NCBI GenBank assembly: GCA_929200455.1
Contig: CAKMZR010000099.1
Coordinates: 1 to 6,041 of the forward strand
DNA from: an uncultured Alphaproteobacteria bacterium
Lineage (GTDB): Bacteria > Pseudomonadota > Alphaproteobacteria > CAKMZR01
Direction of reading: 5' to 3'
Length of the DNA stretch: 6,041 nt
Each line of letters begins with the position of its first letter. Position 1 is the first letter of the stretch. Position numbers and translations under genes: made by a program. The notes beneath the pieces were generated by a model. It was not told the DNA's origin. It worked only from the letters and a program-made list of their open reading frames with translations, and did no database searches. Below, one piece after another: positions 1-5,717 of the stretch.

Positions 1-4
1 TATC

Positions 5-39
5 GCCCCTCATATCATGTTACAGGGGCTTGCGAAGCC
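5..39 (-). terminator. Possible hairpin region downstream of tRNA-Ser
   Basis: Two inverted repeats overlap downstream of the tRNA-Ser 3' end. GGCTT-GCG-AAGCC (27-39) forms a 5-bp stem with a 3-base loop. GCCCCT (5-10) pairs with AGGGGC (24-29), a 6-bp stem with a 13-base loop. They share bases 27-29, so only one can form at a time. Neither is followed by a clear run of T on the minus strand within the window, so a Rho-independent terminator is only a guess. All three minus frames carry stops here. A plus-strand frame that stays open runs straight on through the tRNA and looks non-coding. Confidence 0.3.
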
Positions 40-54
40 ATCTACTCAAAATCA

Positions 55-142
55 TGGCGGAGGGAGGGGGACTCGAACCCCCGCACGGCTTGTCACCGTG
101 ACGGATTAGCAATCCGCTGCATTACCACTCTGCCATCCCTCC
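55..142 (-). tRNA. tRNA-Ser (anticodon GCU)
   Basis: Read on the minus strand this is a complete 88-base class II tRNA. The acceptor stem is GGAGGGA with TCCCTCC, followed by discriminator G and an encoded CCA. The D stem is GCA/TGC. The anticodon stem GCGGA/TCCGT encloses the loop TTGCTAA, giving anticodon GCU, which reads AGC and AGU serine codons. A long variable arm (stem CACGG/CCGTG, loop TGACAAG) is diagnostic of serine-type tRNAs. The T stem GGGGG/CCCCC encloses TTCGAGT. It lies 65 bp downstream of the mreB stop in the same direction. I see no convincing promoter in that gap, so read-through from mreB is plausible. The 5' leader carries a tandem repeat of the tRNA's own 5' end, described separately. 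Confidence 0.97.
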
Positions 143-143
143 A

Positions 144-191
144 CATACCCATCCCTTCACATACCCATCCCTCCGCATACCCATCCCTCCC
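144..191. repeat. Three tandem copies of a 16-bp unit in the tRNA-Ser leader
   Basis: The plus strand holds three head-to-tail units at 144-159, 160-175 and 176-191, all beginning CATACCCATCCCT and differing only at their last three bases (TCA, CCG, CCC). A partial fourth unit, CCATCCCTCC (133-142), is the 5' end of the tRNA-Ser gene itself. On the minus strand the precursor would therefore carry GGAGGGATGG-like segments three more times just before the mature 5' end. The likely origin is slipped-strand or unequal duplication of the tRNA boundary. This repeat fills most of the space between mreB and the tRNA. Confidence 0.9.
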
Positions 192-207
192 ACACACACT
201 ATCATCA

Positions 208-1254
208 TCAACCATACACCTGCAACAACACTTCTTTCAATCCCTCTATCTCCTCCAAACAACGACCCGTTCCGTTCACAACAGACAATAACGGATCTTC
301 TGCCAACGCCACAGGTAAACCCGTCGTCTCCCTCAAGACCTGATCCATGTTCAACAACAAACTCCCCCCTCCCGTCATCACTATACCCCGATCCACTATG
401 TCCGCTGACAACTCAGGCGGAGTCCGCTCCAATACCCTCTTCACCACATTCACTATCTGACTCACAGGCTCCGCCAAACTCTCCGCAACTTGTGACCTCG
501 TCAGCAATAACTCCCTCGGTACCCCCAAACTGCTGTCTCGACCCTTCGTCGGAAATGTCTCACCGTCATCCTCCCCCTCCATCACCATCGCCGCACCTAT
601 CTTCTTCTTAATGCTTTCCGCCATCGCTTCCCCTATAAGCAAATTATGACGACGACGCAAAAACTCCGTAATCGCCGCATCCATACTGTCTCCACCCACC
701 CTCACAGATTCCGCATGCACGATACCCCCCAAAGATATCACCGCAACCTCCGTCGTACCCCCTCCCACATCCACCACCATCGAACCCGCTGGCTCCCTCA
801 CAGGAAGATTCGCTCCTATCGCCGCAGCCATCGGCTCTTCCACCAAAAACACTCGGCGCGCTCCCGCCTTCTCCGCCGCCTCGTTAATCGCGCGACGCTC
901 CACCTCCGTCGCACCATACGGTATGCATATCACCACGTGCGGTGCCATCAAATAACGACGATTGTGCACCTTATGTATAAAGTACTTTATCATCTCTTCC
1001 GCCACCTCAAAATCCGCTATCACTCCATCCCTCAACGGCCTTATCGCCTTCACATTCAATGGCGTGCGACCCAACATCTGCTTCGCATCATCCCCAACCG
1101 CCAATACTCGCCTCTTACCACCCACCTCCACATACGCAACCACTGACGGCTCGTCCAATACCACACCCTTCCCCTTCACGTATATCAACGTATTCGCCGT
1201 TCCCAGATCAATCGCCATGTCACTCGACAAAAGACGCAACACATTCAATATCAT
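208..1254 (-). CDS. mreB: Rod shape-determining protein MreB (bacterial actin homologue)
   Basis: This encodes a 348-residue actin-fold ATPase that polymerises under the inner membrane and directs the elongation machinery for sidewall peptidoglycan. A short amphipathic start (MILNVLRLLSSDMA) precedes the phosphate-1 loop DLGTANT (16-22). Next come the V-E-R-R-A-I segment (118-123), E-E-P-M-A-A-A-I-G (139-147), the phosphate-2 loop DVGGGTTE (162-169) and the adenosine motif TGGGSLL (294-300). Length is normal for the family. The ATG at 1254 was chosen because it matches the family start and has GAGG four bases upstream; a longer open frame reaching 1344 would run into tRNA-Phe. One oddity is Ile-Pro-Tyr-Gly at 111-114, where Val-Pro-Ser-Gly is common. 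No mreC follows: the next gene is tRNA-Ser. Expression probably comes from the tRNA-Phe promoter or from an unseen one in the 45-bp gap. Confidence 0.97.
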   Translation of the reverse strand: MILNVLRLLSSDMAIDLGTANTLIYVKGKGVVLDEPSVVAYVEVGGKRRVLAVGDDAKQMLGRTPLNVKAIRPLRDGVIADFEVAEEMIKYFIHKVHNRRYLMAPHVVICIPYGATEVERRAINEAAEKAGARRVFLVEEPMAAAIGANLPVREPAGSMVVDVGGGTTEVAVISLGGIVHAESVRVGGDSMDAAITEFLRRRHNLLIGEAMAESIKKKIGAAMVMEGEDDGETFPTKGRDSSLGVPRELLLTRSQVAESLAEPVSQIVNVVKRVLERTPPELSADIVDRGIVMTGGGSLLLNMDQVLRETTGLPVALAEDPLLSVVNGTGRCLEEIEGLKEVLLQVYG

Positions 1255-1299
1255 AATTCCTCTCGAATCATCCCAACCCTCTCTAACCACACAAAAAAA

Positions 1300-1375
1300 T
1301 GGCGCCCGGAGACAGAATCGAACTGCCGACACGAAGAACTTCAATCTCCTGCTCTACCAACTGAGCTATCCGGGC
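1300..1375 (-). tRNA. tRNA-Phe (anticodon GAA), atypical
   Basis: The minus strand gives a full 76-base cloverleaf. The acceptor is GCCCGGA with TCCGGGC, discriminator G and encoded CCA. The D stem is GCTC/GAGC. The anticodon stem GGAGA/TCTTC (one G-U pair) holds loop TTGAAGT, anticodon GAA. The variable loop is GTGTC and the T stem GGCAG/CTGTC encloses TTCGATT. The variable loop and T arm look alphaproteobacterial. Two positions are unusual for this isoacceptor: discriminator G73, where A is the rule and a recognition element for PheRS in E. coli, and U38 after G37, where A37-A38 is usual. All stems pair, so it looks functional. Seven T residues (minus strand, 1299-1293) follow the CCA directly, and mreB starts 45 bp later. 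Confidence 0.94.
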
Positions 1376-1525
1376 ACTCTCCACAAAACCCCAGCACACA
1401 AAGATTTAACCCATTATCCGCAAAGGTGCAAGGACATATTTAACCTTTCATTCCCAATCAAGCCTTCACGTGGCATTTTTTTTGCCTCATATCACAAAAC
1501 ACCAAATCACACCCTCAGAAAAATC
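1376..1525. other. Divergent intergenic region between tRNA-Phe and the 128-codon ORF
   Basis: This 150-bp gap lies between outward-pointing genes, so it should hold both promoters. A candidate for the minus direction is listed separately. For the plus direction I see no convincing -35/-10 pair. A run of eight T residues within GGCATTTTTTTTGCC (around 1472-1486) is AT-rich and could bend DNA, but it forms no credible terminator stem. Confidence 0.5.
1404..1431 (-). promoter_or_regulatory. Candidate sigma-70-type promoter for tRNA-Phe (and perhaps mreB)
   Basis: On the minus strand TTGCAC (1431-1426) is followed after 16 bp by TTAAAT (1409-1404). These resemble -35 and -10 boxes, each with four of six consensus bases. 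The mature tRNA 5' end lies 28 bp below the -10 box, which allows a short leader. The sequence AAAGGT (1422-1427) recurs inverted as ACCTTT (1443-1448) around the -35 region, possibly by chance. No experiment supports this; it is the best match in the gap. Confidence 0.4.
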
Positions 1526-1912
1526 ATGATAAAACCCGTCTCGCTCTCCCAAATCTTCTCCTCACAAAAAAAACAAAAACCTAACCGCAACAAAAAAATT
1601 TTCGCCAGACTCCTCTCCTCATCAACCCTATCTTCCGAACATTCCCCCTCCTCTCCAGCCCAGAATACCGCCCCAAACCAAAACTTCTCCGCGTCCGATA
1701 ACGACGCACTCCTCGAAACCCAAAACTCCCTCGTACAACATCTCCTGCGCGTAAAAGAACTCTCCACCACCCCAAAAGAACAAAATCCTGAACCCTCTCC
1801 CCTCTCCTCATACGACAATACATCTCGCGTCGTCAAAAGTTACGTCCTCTCAAAACACGGAACAAAAGAACAAAATAATATCGAAGTCATCATCGATGAC
1901 TCCTCATCCTAG
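1526..1912 (+). CDS. Hypothetical 128-residue low-complexity protein
   Basis: I do not recognise this protein. It begins with a basic stretch (residues 14-28, rich in K, Q, N, R). A Ser/Pro/Asn/Gln-rich segment that should be disordered follows (about 31-56). Next comes a short probable helix (59-80), a second polar linker, then a more structured, charged tail from R-V-V-K-S-Y-V to I-D-D-S-S-S. There is no signal peptide or membrane span. The ATG at 1526 is the first in frame beyond the tRNA; the same frame is open further upstream, but only antisense to tRNA-Phe and mreB. No Shine-Dalgarno sequence precedes it. Its TAG stop lies inside CTAG, shared with the stop of the convergent gene. The competing minus-strand frame here is rich in W, C and F and less protein-like. 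The gene is plausible, not certain. Confidence 0.55.
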   Translation: MIKPVSLSQIFSSQKKQKPNRNKKIFARLLSSSTLSSEHSPSSPAQNTAPNQNFSASDNDALLETQNSLVQHLLRVKELSTTPKEQNPEPSPLSSYDNTSRVVKSYVLSKHGTKEQNNIEVIIDDSSS

Positions 1913-2319
1913 TCCGAAATATAACCACGCGACCAATCACTCATAATCCTACGCATCACCCCCAACGCCACAGAACTCTCGTCCAACTTATACGCAGACT
2001 CTCCCTGATCCATCGTGTCCTCACTCACACGCGCCCTCAACTTCAAACTCTCATGAACACGCTTCATCACACCCTCCCACAACCTCCACTCCGCACCCTC
2101 CAACTTCTCCAACGTCACAACCTCATCACACATCATCTTCACATACTCATCTCCGTCAACCCGCGATAAGTCCACAAGCTTCGCCTCCAAGTCTAACCAA
2201 GAATCTTGCCACATCTCAAACAAATCCCCATGCAACCTAGACAGCTCCACCATCAACTCCAACTCCCTCATACACTCGCAAAATAACCACACCGGCAACA
2301 ACAAACGACTATTCTTCAT
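1909..2319 (-). CDS. Unrecognised helical protein, last gene of the motor-like cluster
   Basis: This is a 136-residue product if started at the ATG at 2319. A GTG at 2334 would add five residues and sit four bases after the upstream stop, but its purine-rich AAGGGG would then abut the start codon with no spacing. I do not recognise a family. It is Leu/Glu/Met-rich, with an aromatic segment (M-W-Q-D-S-W-L-D-L-E) near residues 36-45, and is predicted by eye to be almost entirely alpha-helical and acidic in its centre. There is no cleavable signal peptide; the short hydrophobic N-terminus (LLLPVWLF) is too short for a firm membrane call. The W-Q-D-x-W pattern faintly recalls phasins, which I do not claim. 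Its position 4-19 bp behind the MotB-like gene suggests co-translation and a role with that complex. Confidence 0.75.
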   Translation of the reverse strand: MKNSRLLLPVWLFCECMRELELMVELSRLHGDLFEMWQDSWLDLEAKLVDLSRVDGDEYVKMMCDEVVTLEKLEGAEWRLWEGVMKRVHESLKLRARVSEDTMDQGESAYKLDESSVALGVMRRIMSDWSRGYISD

Positions 2320-2338
2320 ACCAAAACAATACACCCCT

Positions 2339-3382
2339 TCAATGCTGCGTCAAACGCAACTCAATCCGACGATTCTTCAAACGAATACGATCCCTATCCT
2401 CTCCCTCCTTCCAACGCTCAACAGGCTGATATTCCGCATAACCCGCCGTCGATAAACGATGCGGTTCCACGCCCTCGCTTATCAAAAATCTTACCACAGA
2501 TACCGCTCGTGCACTCGAAAGCTCCCAGTTCGACGCAAACTCCTCCGTGTCTATCGGGACATCATCCGTATGACCCTCCACCTGCAATATCCAGTTAATA
2601 TCAGGCGGAATCGTCTTCGATAACTCTATCACCGTCCTTGCAACCTCACCTACCCGATCCTTGCCAGCCTCCTCCAAATCAGAAGAACCCGTCTCAAACA
2701 AAACCTCAGACGAAAAAACAAAACGATCCCCGACAATCCTTATACCTTCCTTGTCTTGCAACAGCTTCCTCACACGACCAAAAAAATCAGAACGGTACGT
2801 CGATAGCTCTTGAACCTTCCCCGCAAGTGCCACGTTCAAGCGTTGACCCAACGCCTTAATCGTCGCCTGCGACTCCTCATCGCGACGCTCCGAAGCCTCC
2901 AACGCCTCGTTCAACACCAACAGCTGACGACGCAATCCTCCCACCATGTCCTTTATCAACGCCAGTTCTTCTCCCAATGCCTTCTCACGCTCTCCACCCG
3001 CCGCCAAAGAAACCTCAAGCGTTCGAACCTGTGACAACAAACCCTCCTCAACACGAGCCTTCTCAACCCTAAGCCCCTCCAACTCCGAACGCAAACGAAA
3101 ACCCTCCTCCTCACTCGACGCCAAACTCGCCTCAAGAGCCCGGGAACTCTCCCTTAACTCTCCCGTCAATACCTGCTCCAGTCGCAGTTCCTCTCCCAAC
3201 AAATCAAGACGATCCCTCAAATCATCAATCTCGCGACTCTGACCGCTCAAGGTATCCCCCAAATACACCTGAACCACAAAAAATAACAACAAAACCACCG
3301 TCATCACGATCAAAATATTCGCCAACGCATCCACAAAACCAGGCCAAATATTTACACCCCCGCGATCTCTCAATCCTCTCAA
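2339..3382 (-). CDS. MotB/OmpA-like peptidoglycan-binding membrane protein
   Basis: This encodes a 347-residue inner-membrane protein with one N-terminal span (about 12-42), a long coiled coil (about 47-185) and a C-terminal OmpA/MotB domain (about 215-345). Asp18 in the signature N-I-W-P-G-F-V-D-A-L sits where MotB carries its proton-accepting aspartate. The peptidoglycan-binding face is visible as V-E-G-H-T-D-D (268-274), N-W-E-L-S-S-A-R-A (285-293) and K-N-R-R-I-E-L (336-342). By family knowledge it should be the stator arm that grips peptidoglycan while the partner channel conducts protons. The TTG start is preferred because GAGGGGAG precedes it at suitable spacing and it begins one base after the stop of the MotA-like gene. 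This type is not part of a flagellar operon here. I give no symbol because several alphaproteobacterial paralogues share this architecture. Confidence 0.93.
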   Translation of the reverse strand: MRGLRDRGGVNIWPGFVDALANILIVMTVVLLLFFVVQVYLGDTLSGQSREIDDLRDRLDLLGEELRLEQVLTGELRESSRALEASLASSEEEGFRLRSELEGLRVEKARVEEGLLSQVRTLEVSLAAGGEREKALGEELALIKDMVGGLRRQLLVLNEALEASERRDEESQATIKALGQRLNVALAGKVQELSTYRSDFFGRVRKLLQDKEGIRIVGDRFVFSSEVLFETGSSDLEEAGKDRVGEVARTVIELSKTIPPDINWILQVEGHTDDVPIDTEEFASNWELSSARAVSVVRFLISEGVEPHRLSTAGYAEYQPVERWKEGEDRDRIRLKNRRIELRLTQH

Positions 3383-3383
3383 A

Positions 3384-4547
3384 CTACTCTCCCCTCAATG
3401 GCGGTTCCTCCCCATGCAATGGGGTACCCTGAGACGAAACACCTTCCAATGACGTCGACAAAGTACGCACCAAAAGACGAAACTCTCGACGTATGTCCTC
3501 CGTCAATGCCTCCCTCCCTCCCGACAAAACATGCTCCAAATTCACCAACTGCTTCTCCAGTCTCTTCACCGCAAGAACCATATCTTCCGAACCACCAGAC
3601 GCATGAAGACCTCCCAATGTGTCTACCAGCTTCTGCAAAAGCTTCTGCTCCGCCACCATAAAATCCGTCATCGTTCCCAAGCGGTGGCTAAGCTCCATCA
3701 AGCCACCTGAAACCTCTCGACGCTGTTCATGCTCTTTCCCCAACGCCCTTTGCAAACTGTCAAGGTGATCCACCATCTGCTCAAGAAGTGCCTCCGTATA
3801 ACCAGACAATCCCGCACCATGCCCCGCTCCCTGCTCGCCCAAAGAACCAAAGTGAGTCACACTCGAGAGCCACTCTTCCACGTGGTTATAAAAACGATTC
3901 TGAGCTTGTTCCGCCTGCATCGCCAAAAAACCTACCACCAACGAACCCGATAAACCCAAAAGTGATGACGAAAACGCCGTCGCCATACCCCCCAACGGCT
4001 CCTCCAAGGACTCCTTCAAACGCTCTATCGCACCGCTTCCGCCCTCCCCGTCATCAACACCCACACCAAGGGCGTCTATCGCCCGAGAAACGCCTCCCAC
4101 CGTGTCCATCAATCCCCAAAAAGTACCCAAAAGCCCCAGAAAAACCAAAACACCCACCACATAACGATTAAGCTCACGGTTCTCTTCCAGTCGCAGACTC
4201 ACACCATCCAAAAGAGTCTTCGTCACACTGCTTGACAATACCAACCTTCCAGACCTGTTCGTCTTCTCCCTAAGCATCGTCGCAATACCCGCCAGAAGCT
4301 TCGGCTTATACGCCTTCCGCTTATCCCCTCTTCCAAAATCTGCTATCCACAAAAACTCTCCACGCAAACCAAAGACACGCGCAAAAGTTATCAAGACCCC
4401 AAGCAAAAATACCGTCACAATAATCCCGTTAATCCCCAGGTTCGCAAGCAAAACCTCCACCAACCGCTCTCTCAATACAAACGCCAAGACCATAAGGGCC
4501 ACCACACAAAGCGACATCCTTACAATAATCGTAAATACGACCCTCAT
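3384..4547 (-). CDS. MotA/TolQ/ExbB-type proton channel protein with coiled-coil tail
   Basis: This encodes a 387-residue polytopic inner-membrane protein. Hydrophobic segments lie at about 1-25, 39-59, 130-149 and 187-209. The third and fourth carry the family core: G-L-L-G-T-F-W-G-L (138-146) and P-L-G-G-M-A-T-A-F-S-S-S-L-L-G-L (184-199), followed by Q-A-Q-N-R-F-Y-N. This matches MotA/TolQ/ExbB channel subunits, which form a ring around a MotB/ExbD-type partner and conduct protons. The C-terminal 130 residues beyond about 250 form a cytoplasmic, largely helical coiled-coil tail that TolQ and ExbB lack. The ATG at 4547 fits the family start and leaves a leader of about 45 bases after the candidate promoter. 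A TTG at 4586 would add 13 residues without a Shine-Dalgarno. The next gene, the MotB-like partner, follows after one base. Confidence 0.92.
   Translation of the reverse strand: MRVVFTIIVRMSLCVVALMVLAFVLRERLVEVLLANLGINGIIVTVFLLGVLITFARVFGLRGEFLWIADFGRGDKRKAYKPKLLAGIATMLREKTNRSGRLVLSSSVTKTLLDGVSLRLEENRELNRYVVGVLVFLGLLGTFWGLMDTVGGVSRAIDALGVGVDDGEGGSGAIERLKESLEEPLGGMATAFSSSLLGLSGSLVVGFLAMQAEQAQNRFYNHVEEWLSSVTHFGSLGEQGAGHGAGLSGYTEALLEQMVDHLDSLQRALGKEHEQRREVSGGLMELSHRLGTMTDFMVAEQKLLQKLVDTLGGLHASGGSEDMVLAVKRLEKQLVNLEHVLSGGREALTEDIRREFRLLVRTLSTSLEGVSSQGTPLHGEEPPLRGE
3389..3396 (-). promoter_or_regulatory. Ribosome binding site supporting the TTG start of the MotB-like gene
   Basis: GAGGGGAG on the minus strand lies inside the last codons of the MotA-like gene, with six bases between its 3' end and the TTG at 3382. 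The upstream stop TAG (3386-3384) falls in that spacer, so termination and re-initiation are probably coupled, giving fixed stoichiometry of the two partners. Confidence 0.7.
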
Positions 4548-4600
4548 AAGACCATAAAACTCCAAATCAAGAAATGAGCCTATCAAGCTCGCAAGAGTCC

Positions 4601-4630
4601 ATCATAACAGATTTATCAACACCCTCGCAA
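4601..4630 (-). promoter_or_regulatory. Candidate promoter for the motor-like cluster
   Basis: In the 90-bp gap between the deacetylase and the MotA-like gene the minus strand reads TTGCGA (4630-4625), an 18-bp spacer, then TATGAT (4606-4601). The -10 box matches five of six consensus bases and the -35 box four. Transcription would begin near 4594. This would let the three-gene cluster be expressed apart from the deacetylase. Inferred from sequence only. Confidence 0.45.
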
Positions 4631-4637
4631 CTTTTCT

Positions 4638-5687
4638 TCACCTCACAAACAATATCAAACCACCCCAACCGTAAAATCCACCCCCCACAGGATAAGTACA
4701 GTTCACCCGATAACGCTCTCCTCCCTTCACGCCTTCCAAAAATAACCACGACTCTCCTCCTCCCTTCCTCTCCAGATCAAGCAGTTCTCCCTTCCCAAAA
4801 CAACTCGCCCTCGAACCCCCTCCTCCCATCCTCAGCAATACCTTCTCTATATCCACGTCCACCACCCGACTCTCAGGACGCAAAAGATCCACATAAAAAG
4901 GAACCGTCTTCAAAATCTGAGACAACCTCTCCTCACCCCCATAACGGTAATTCAAAGAGAATCTCGGCAAAAAATAACGCCGGCTCTTCTCACCCACAAC
5001 CCCTGAGTGCTGTCCAAAACCTGCCAAAAATCCCAGCTCCTCTACCAAACGCTCCCCATCCTCGTCCGTCTCTCCGTAAGGATAAGAAAAAAATTTGGGC
5101 TTGCGACCCCAACGATCCTCTATCAATGCCACGTCAGACTCTATCATCTCTCGCCTCAAAGCTTCATCCATACCCAAAAAACTCTCGTGGCGAAGTCCGT
5201 GGCTGCCCAGACTCATCAGTCCAGACTCTCCCATCTCACGCAACATAGACCACGTCATAAAAGCTCCTCCAGGCTTTTCATGCACACCCCCGTTCACAAA
5301 AATCGTAAACGGCAAACCCCGCTCCTGCAAAAGAGGCCACGCAGAATCCATAATCGAGCGAAATCCATCGTCAAACGTTATCACCGCTATCGGTTCCTTC
5401 ACCTTGCCCTCCTCGCGTACCCTACGCAAAGCCTCCTCCAATCCCACAACACGAAAATTCAAACGCGACAGCAACTCCAAGTGGGCCTCAAATTGCGACA
5501 CACTCACACTCGTACTCGGATACTTCTCCTCTTCCCCCACACGGTGATACAACAACACCTTCACCCCTTGCTCCTCCTCAACACCCACAGACGCATTCAC
5601 AACCTCCACACCCCAAAATAAACACACCATCCACACAAAAAGCAGTTGGACTCCTCTCCCCATCCCTCTATGATACTTTTTTTCCAT
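4638..5687 (-). CDS. Secreted polysaccharide deacetylase (NodB/CE4 fold)
   Basis: This encodes a 349-residue protein with an N-terminal signal peptide: a basic start, a hydrophobic core around 13-25 and likely cleavage near V-N-A-S (30-33). The V-L-L-Y-H-R-V strand (44-50) opens the fold. Carbohydrate-esterase motifs follow in order: TFDD (104-107; Asp106 catalytic base and Asp107 metal ligand by family analogy), S-H-G-L-R-H (162-167; the two metal-binding histidines), S-Y-P-Y-G (201-205) and L-P-R-F (240-243). It should remove N-acetyl or other acyl groups from an envelope or extracellular polysaccharide; the substrate cannot be read from sequence. A beta-rich tail (270-349, with R-V-N-C-T at 327-331) is typical of alphaproteobacterial members. 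The ATG at 5687 has AAAGGG seven bases upstream; Met9 is an alternative. It is divergent from tsaB with 30 bp between start codons. Confidence 0.92.
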   Translation of the reverse strand: MEKKYHRGMGRGVQLLFVWMVCLFWGVEVVNASVGVEEEQGVKVLLYHRVGEEEKYPSTSVSVSQFEAHLELLSRLNFRVVGLEEALRRVREEGKVKEPIAVITFDDGFRSIMDSAWPLLQERGLPFTIFVNGGVHEKPGGAFMTWSMLREMGESGLMSLGSHGLRHESFLGMDEALRREMIESDVALIEDRWGRKPKFFSYPYGETDEDGERLVEELGFLAGFGQHSGVVGEKSRRYFLPRFSLNYRYGGEERLSQILKTVPFYVDLLRPESRVVDVDIEKVLLRMGGGGSRASCFGKGELLDLERKGGGESWLFLEGVKGGERYRVNCTYPVGGGFYGWGGLILFVR

Positions 5688-5717
5688 CCTTCATCCCTTT
5701 CCTCACAAAATAACACC

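Noticed and set aside
144..191. CRISPR array
   Set aside because: The 16-bp units are directly contiguous with no spacers and no cas genes are present.
1255..1344. 30-residue N-terminal extension of the mreB frame
   Set aside because: It runs into tRNA-Phe, does not match the MreB family start, and the ATG at 1254 has its own ribosome binding site.
1472..1486. GGCATTTTTTTTGCC as a Rho-independent terminator
   Set aside because: The stem is only 3-4 bp, the T run lies in the loop, and no gene ends just before it.
962..1525. Open plus-strand frame upstream of the 128-codon ORF
   Set aside because: It is antisense to mreB and tRNA-Phe. Strong C richness leaves few stops on this strand, so long shadow frames are expected.
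2339..4547. Zorya anti-phage system
   Set aside because: The MotA/MotB-like architecture is similar, but no ZorC, ZorD or ZorE gene is adjacent, the flanking genes are housekeeping, and such pairs are widespread in alphaproteobacteria. Kept only as a hypothesis in the findings.
2339..4547. Flagellar stator motA/motB
   Set aside because: No flagellar genes are nearby. The sequence signatures and long coiled coils differ from flagellar MotA/MotB.
4574..5248. 224-codon plus-strand frame
   Set aside because: It is antisense to the deacetylase, whose catalytic motifs are intact. The product is a low-complexity Ser/Pro/Lys string.
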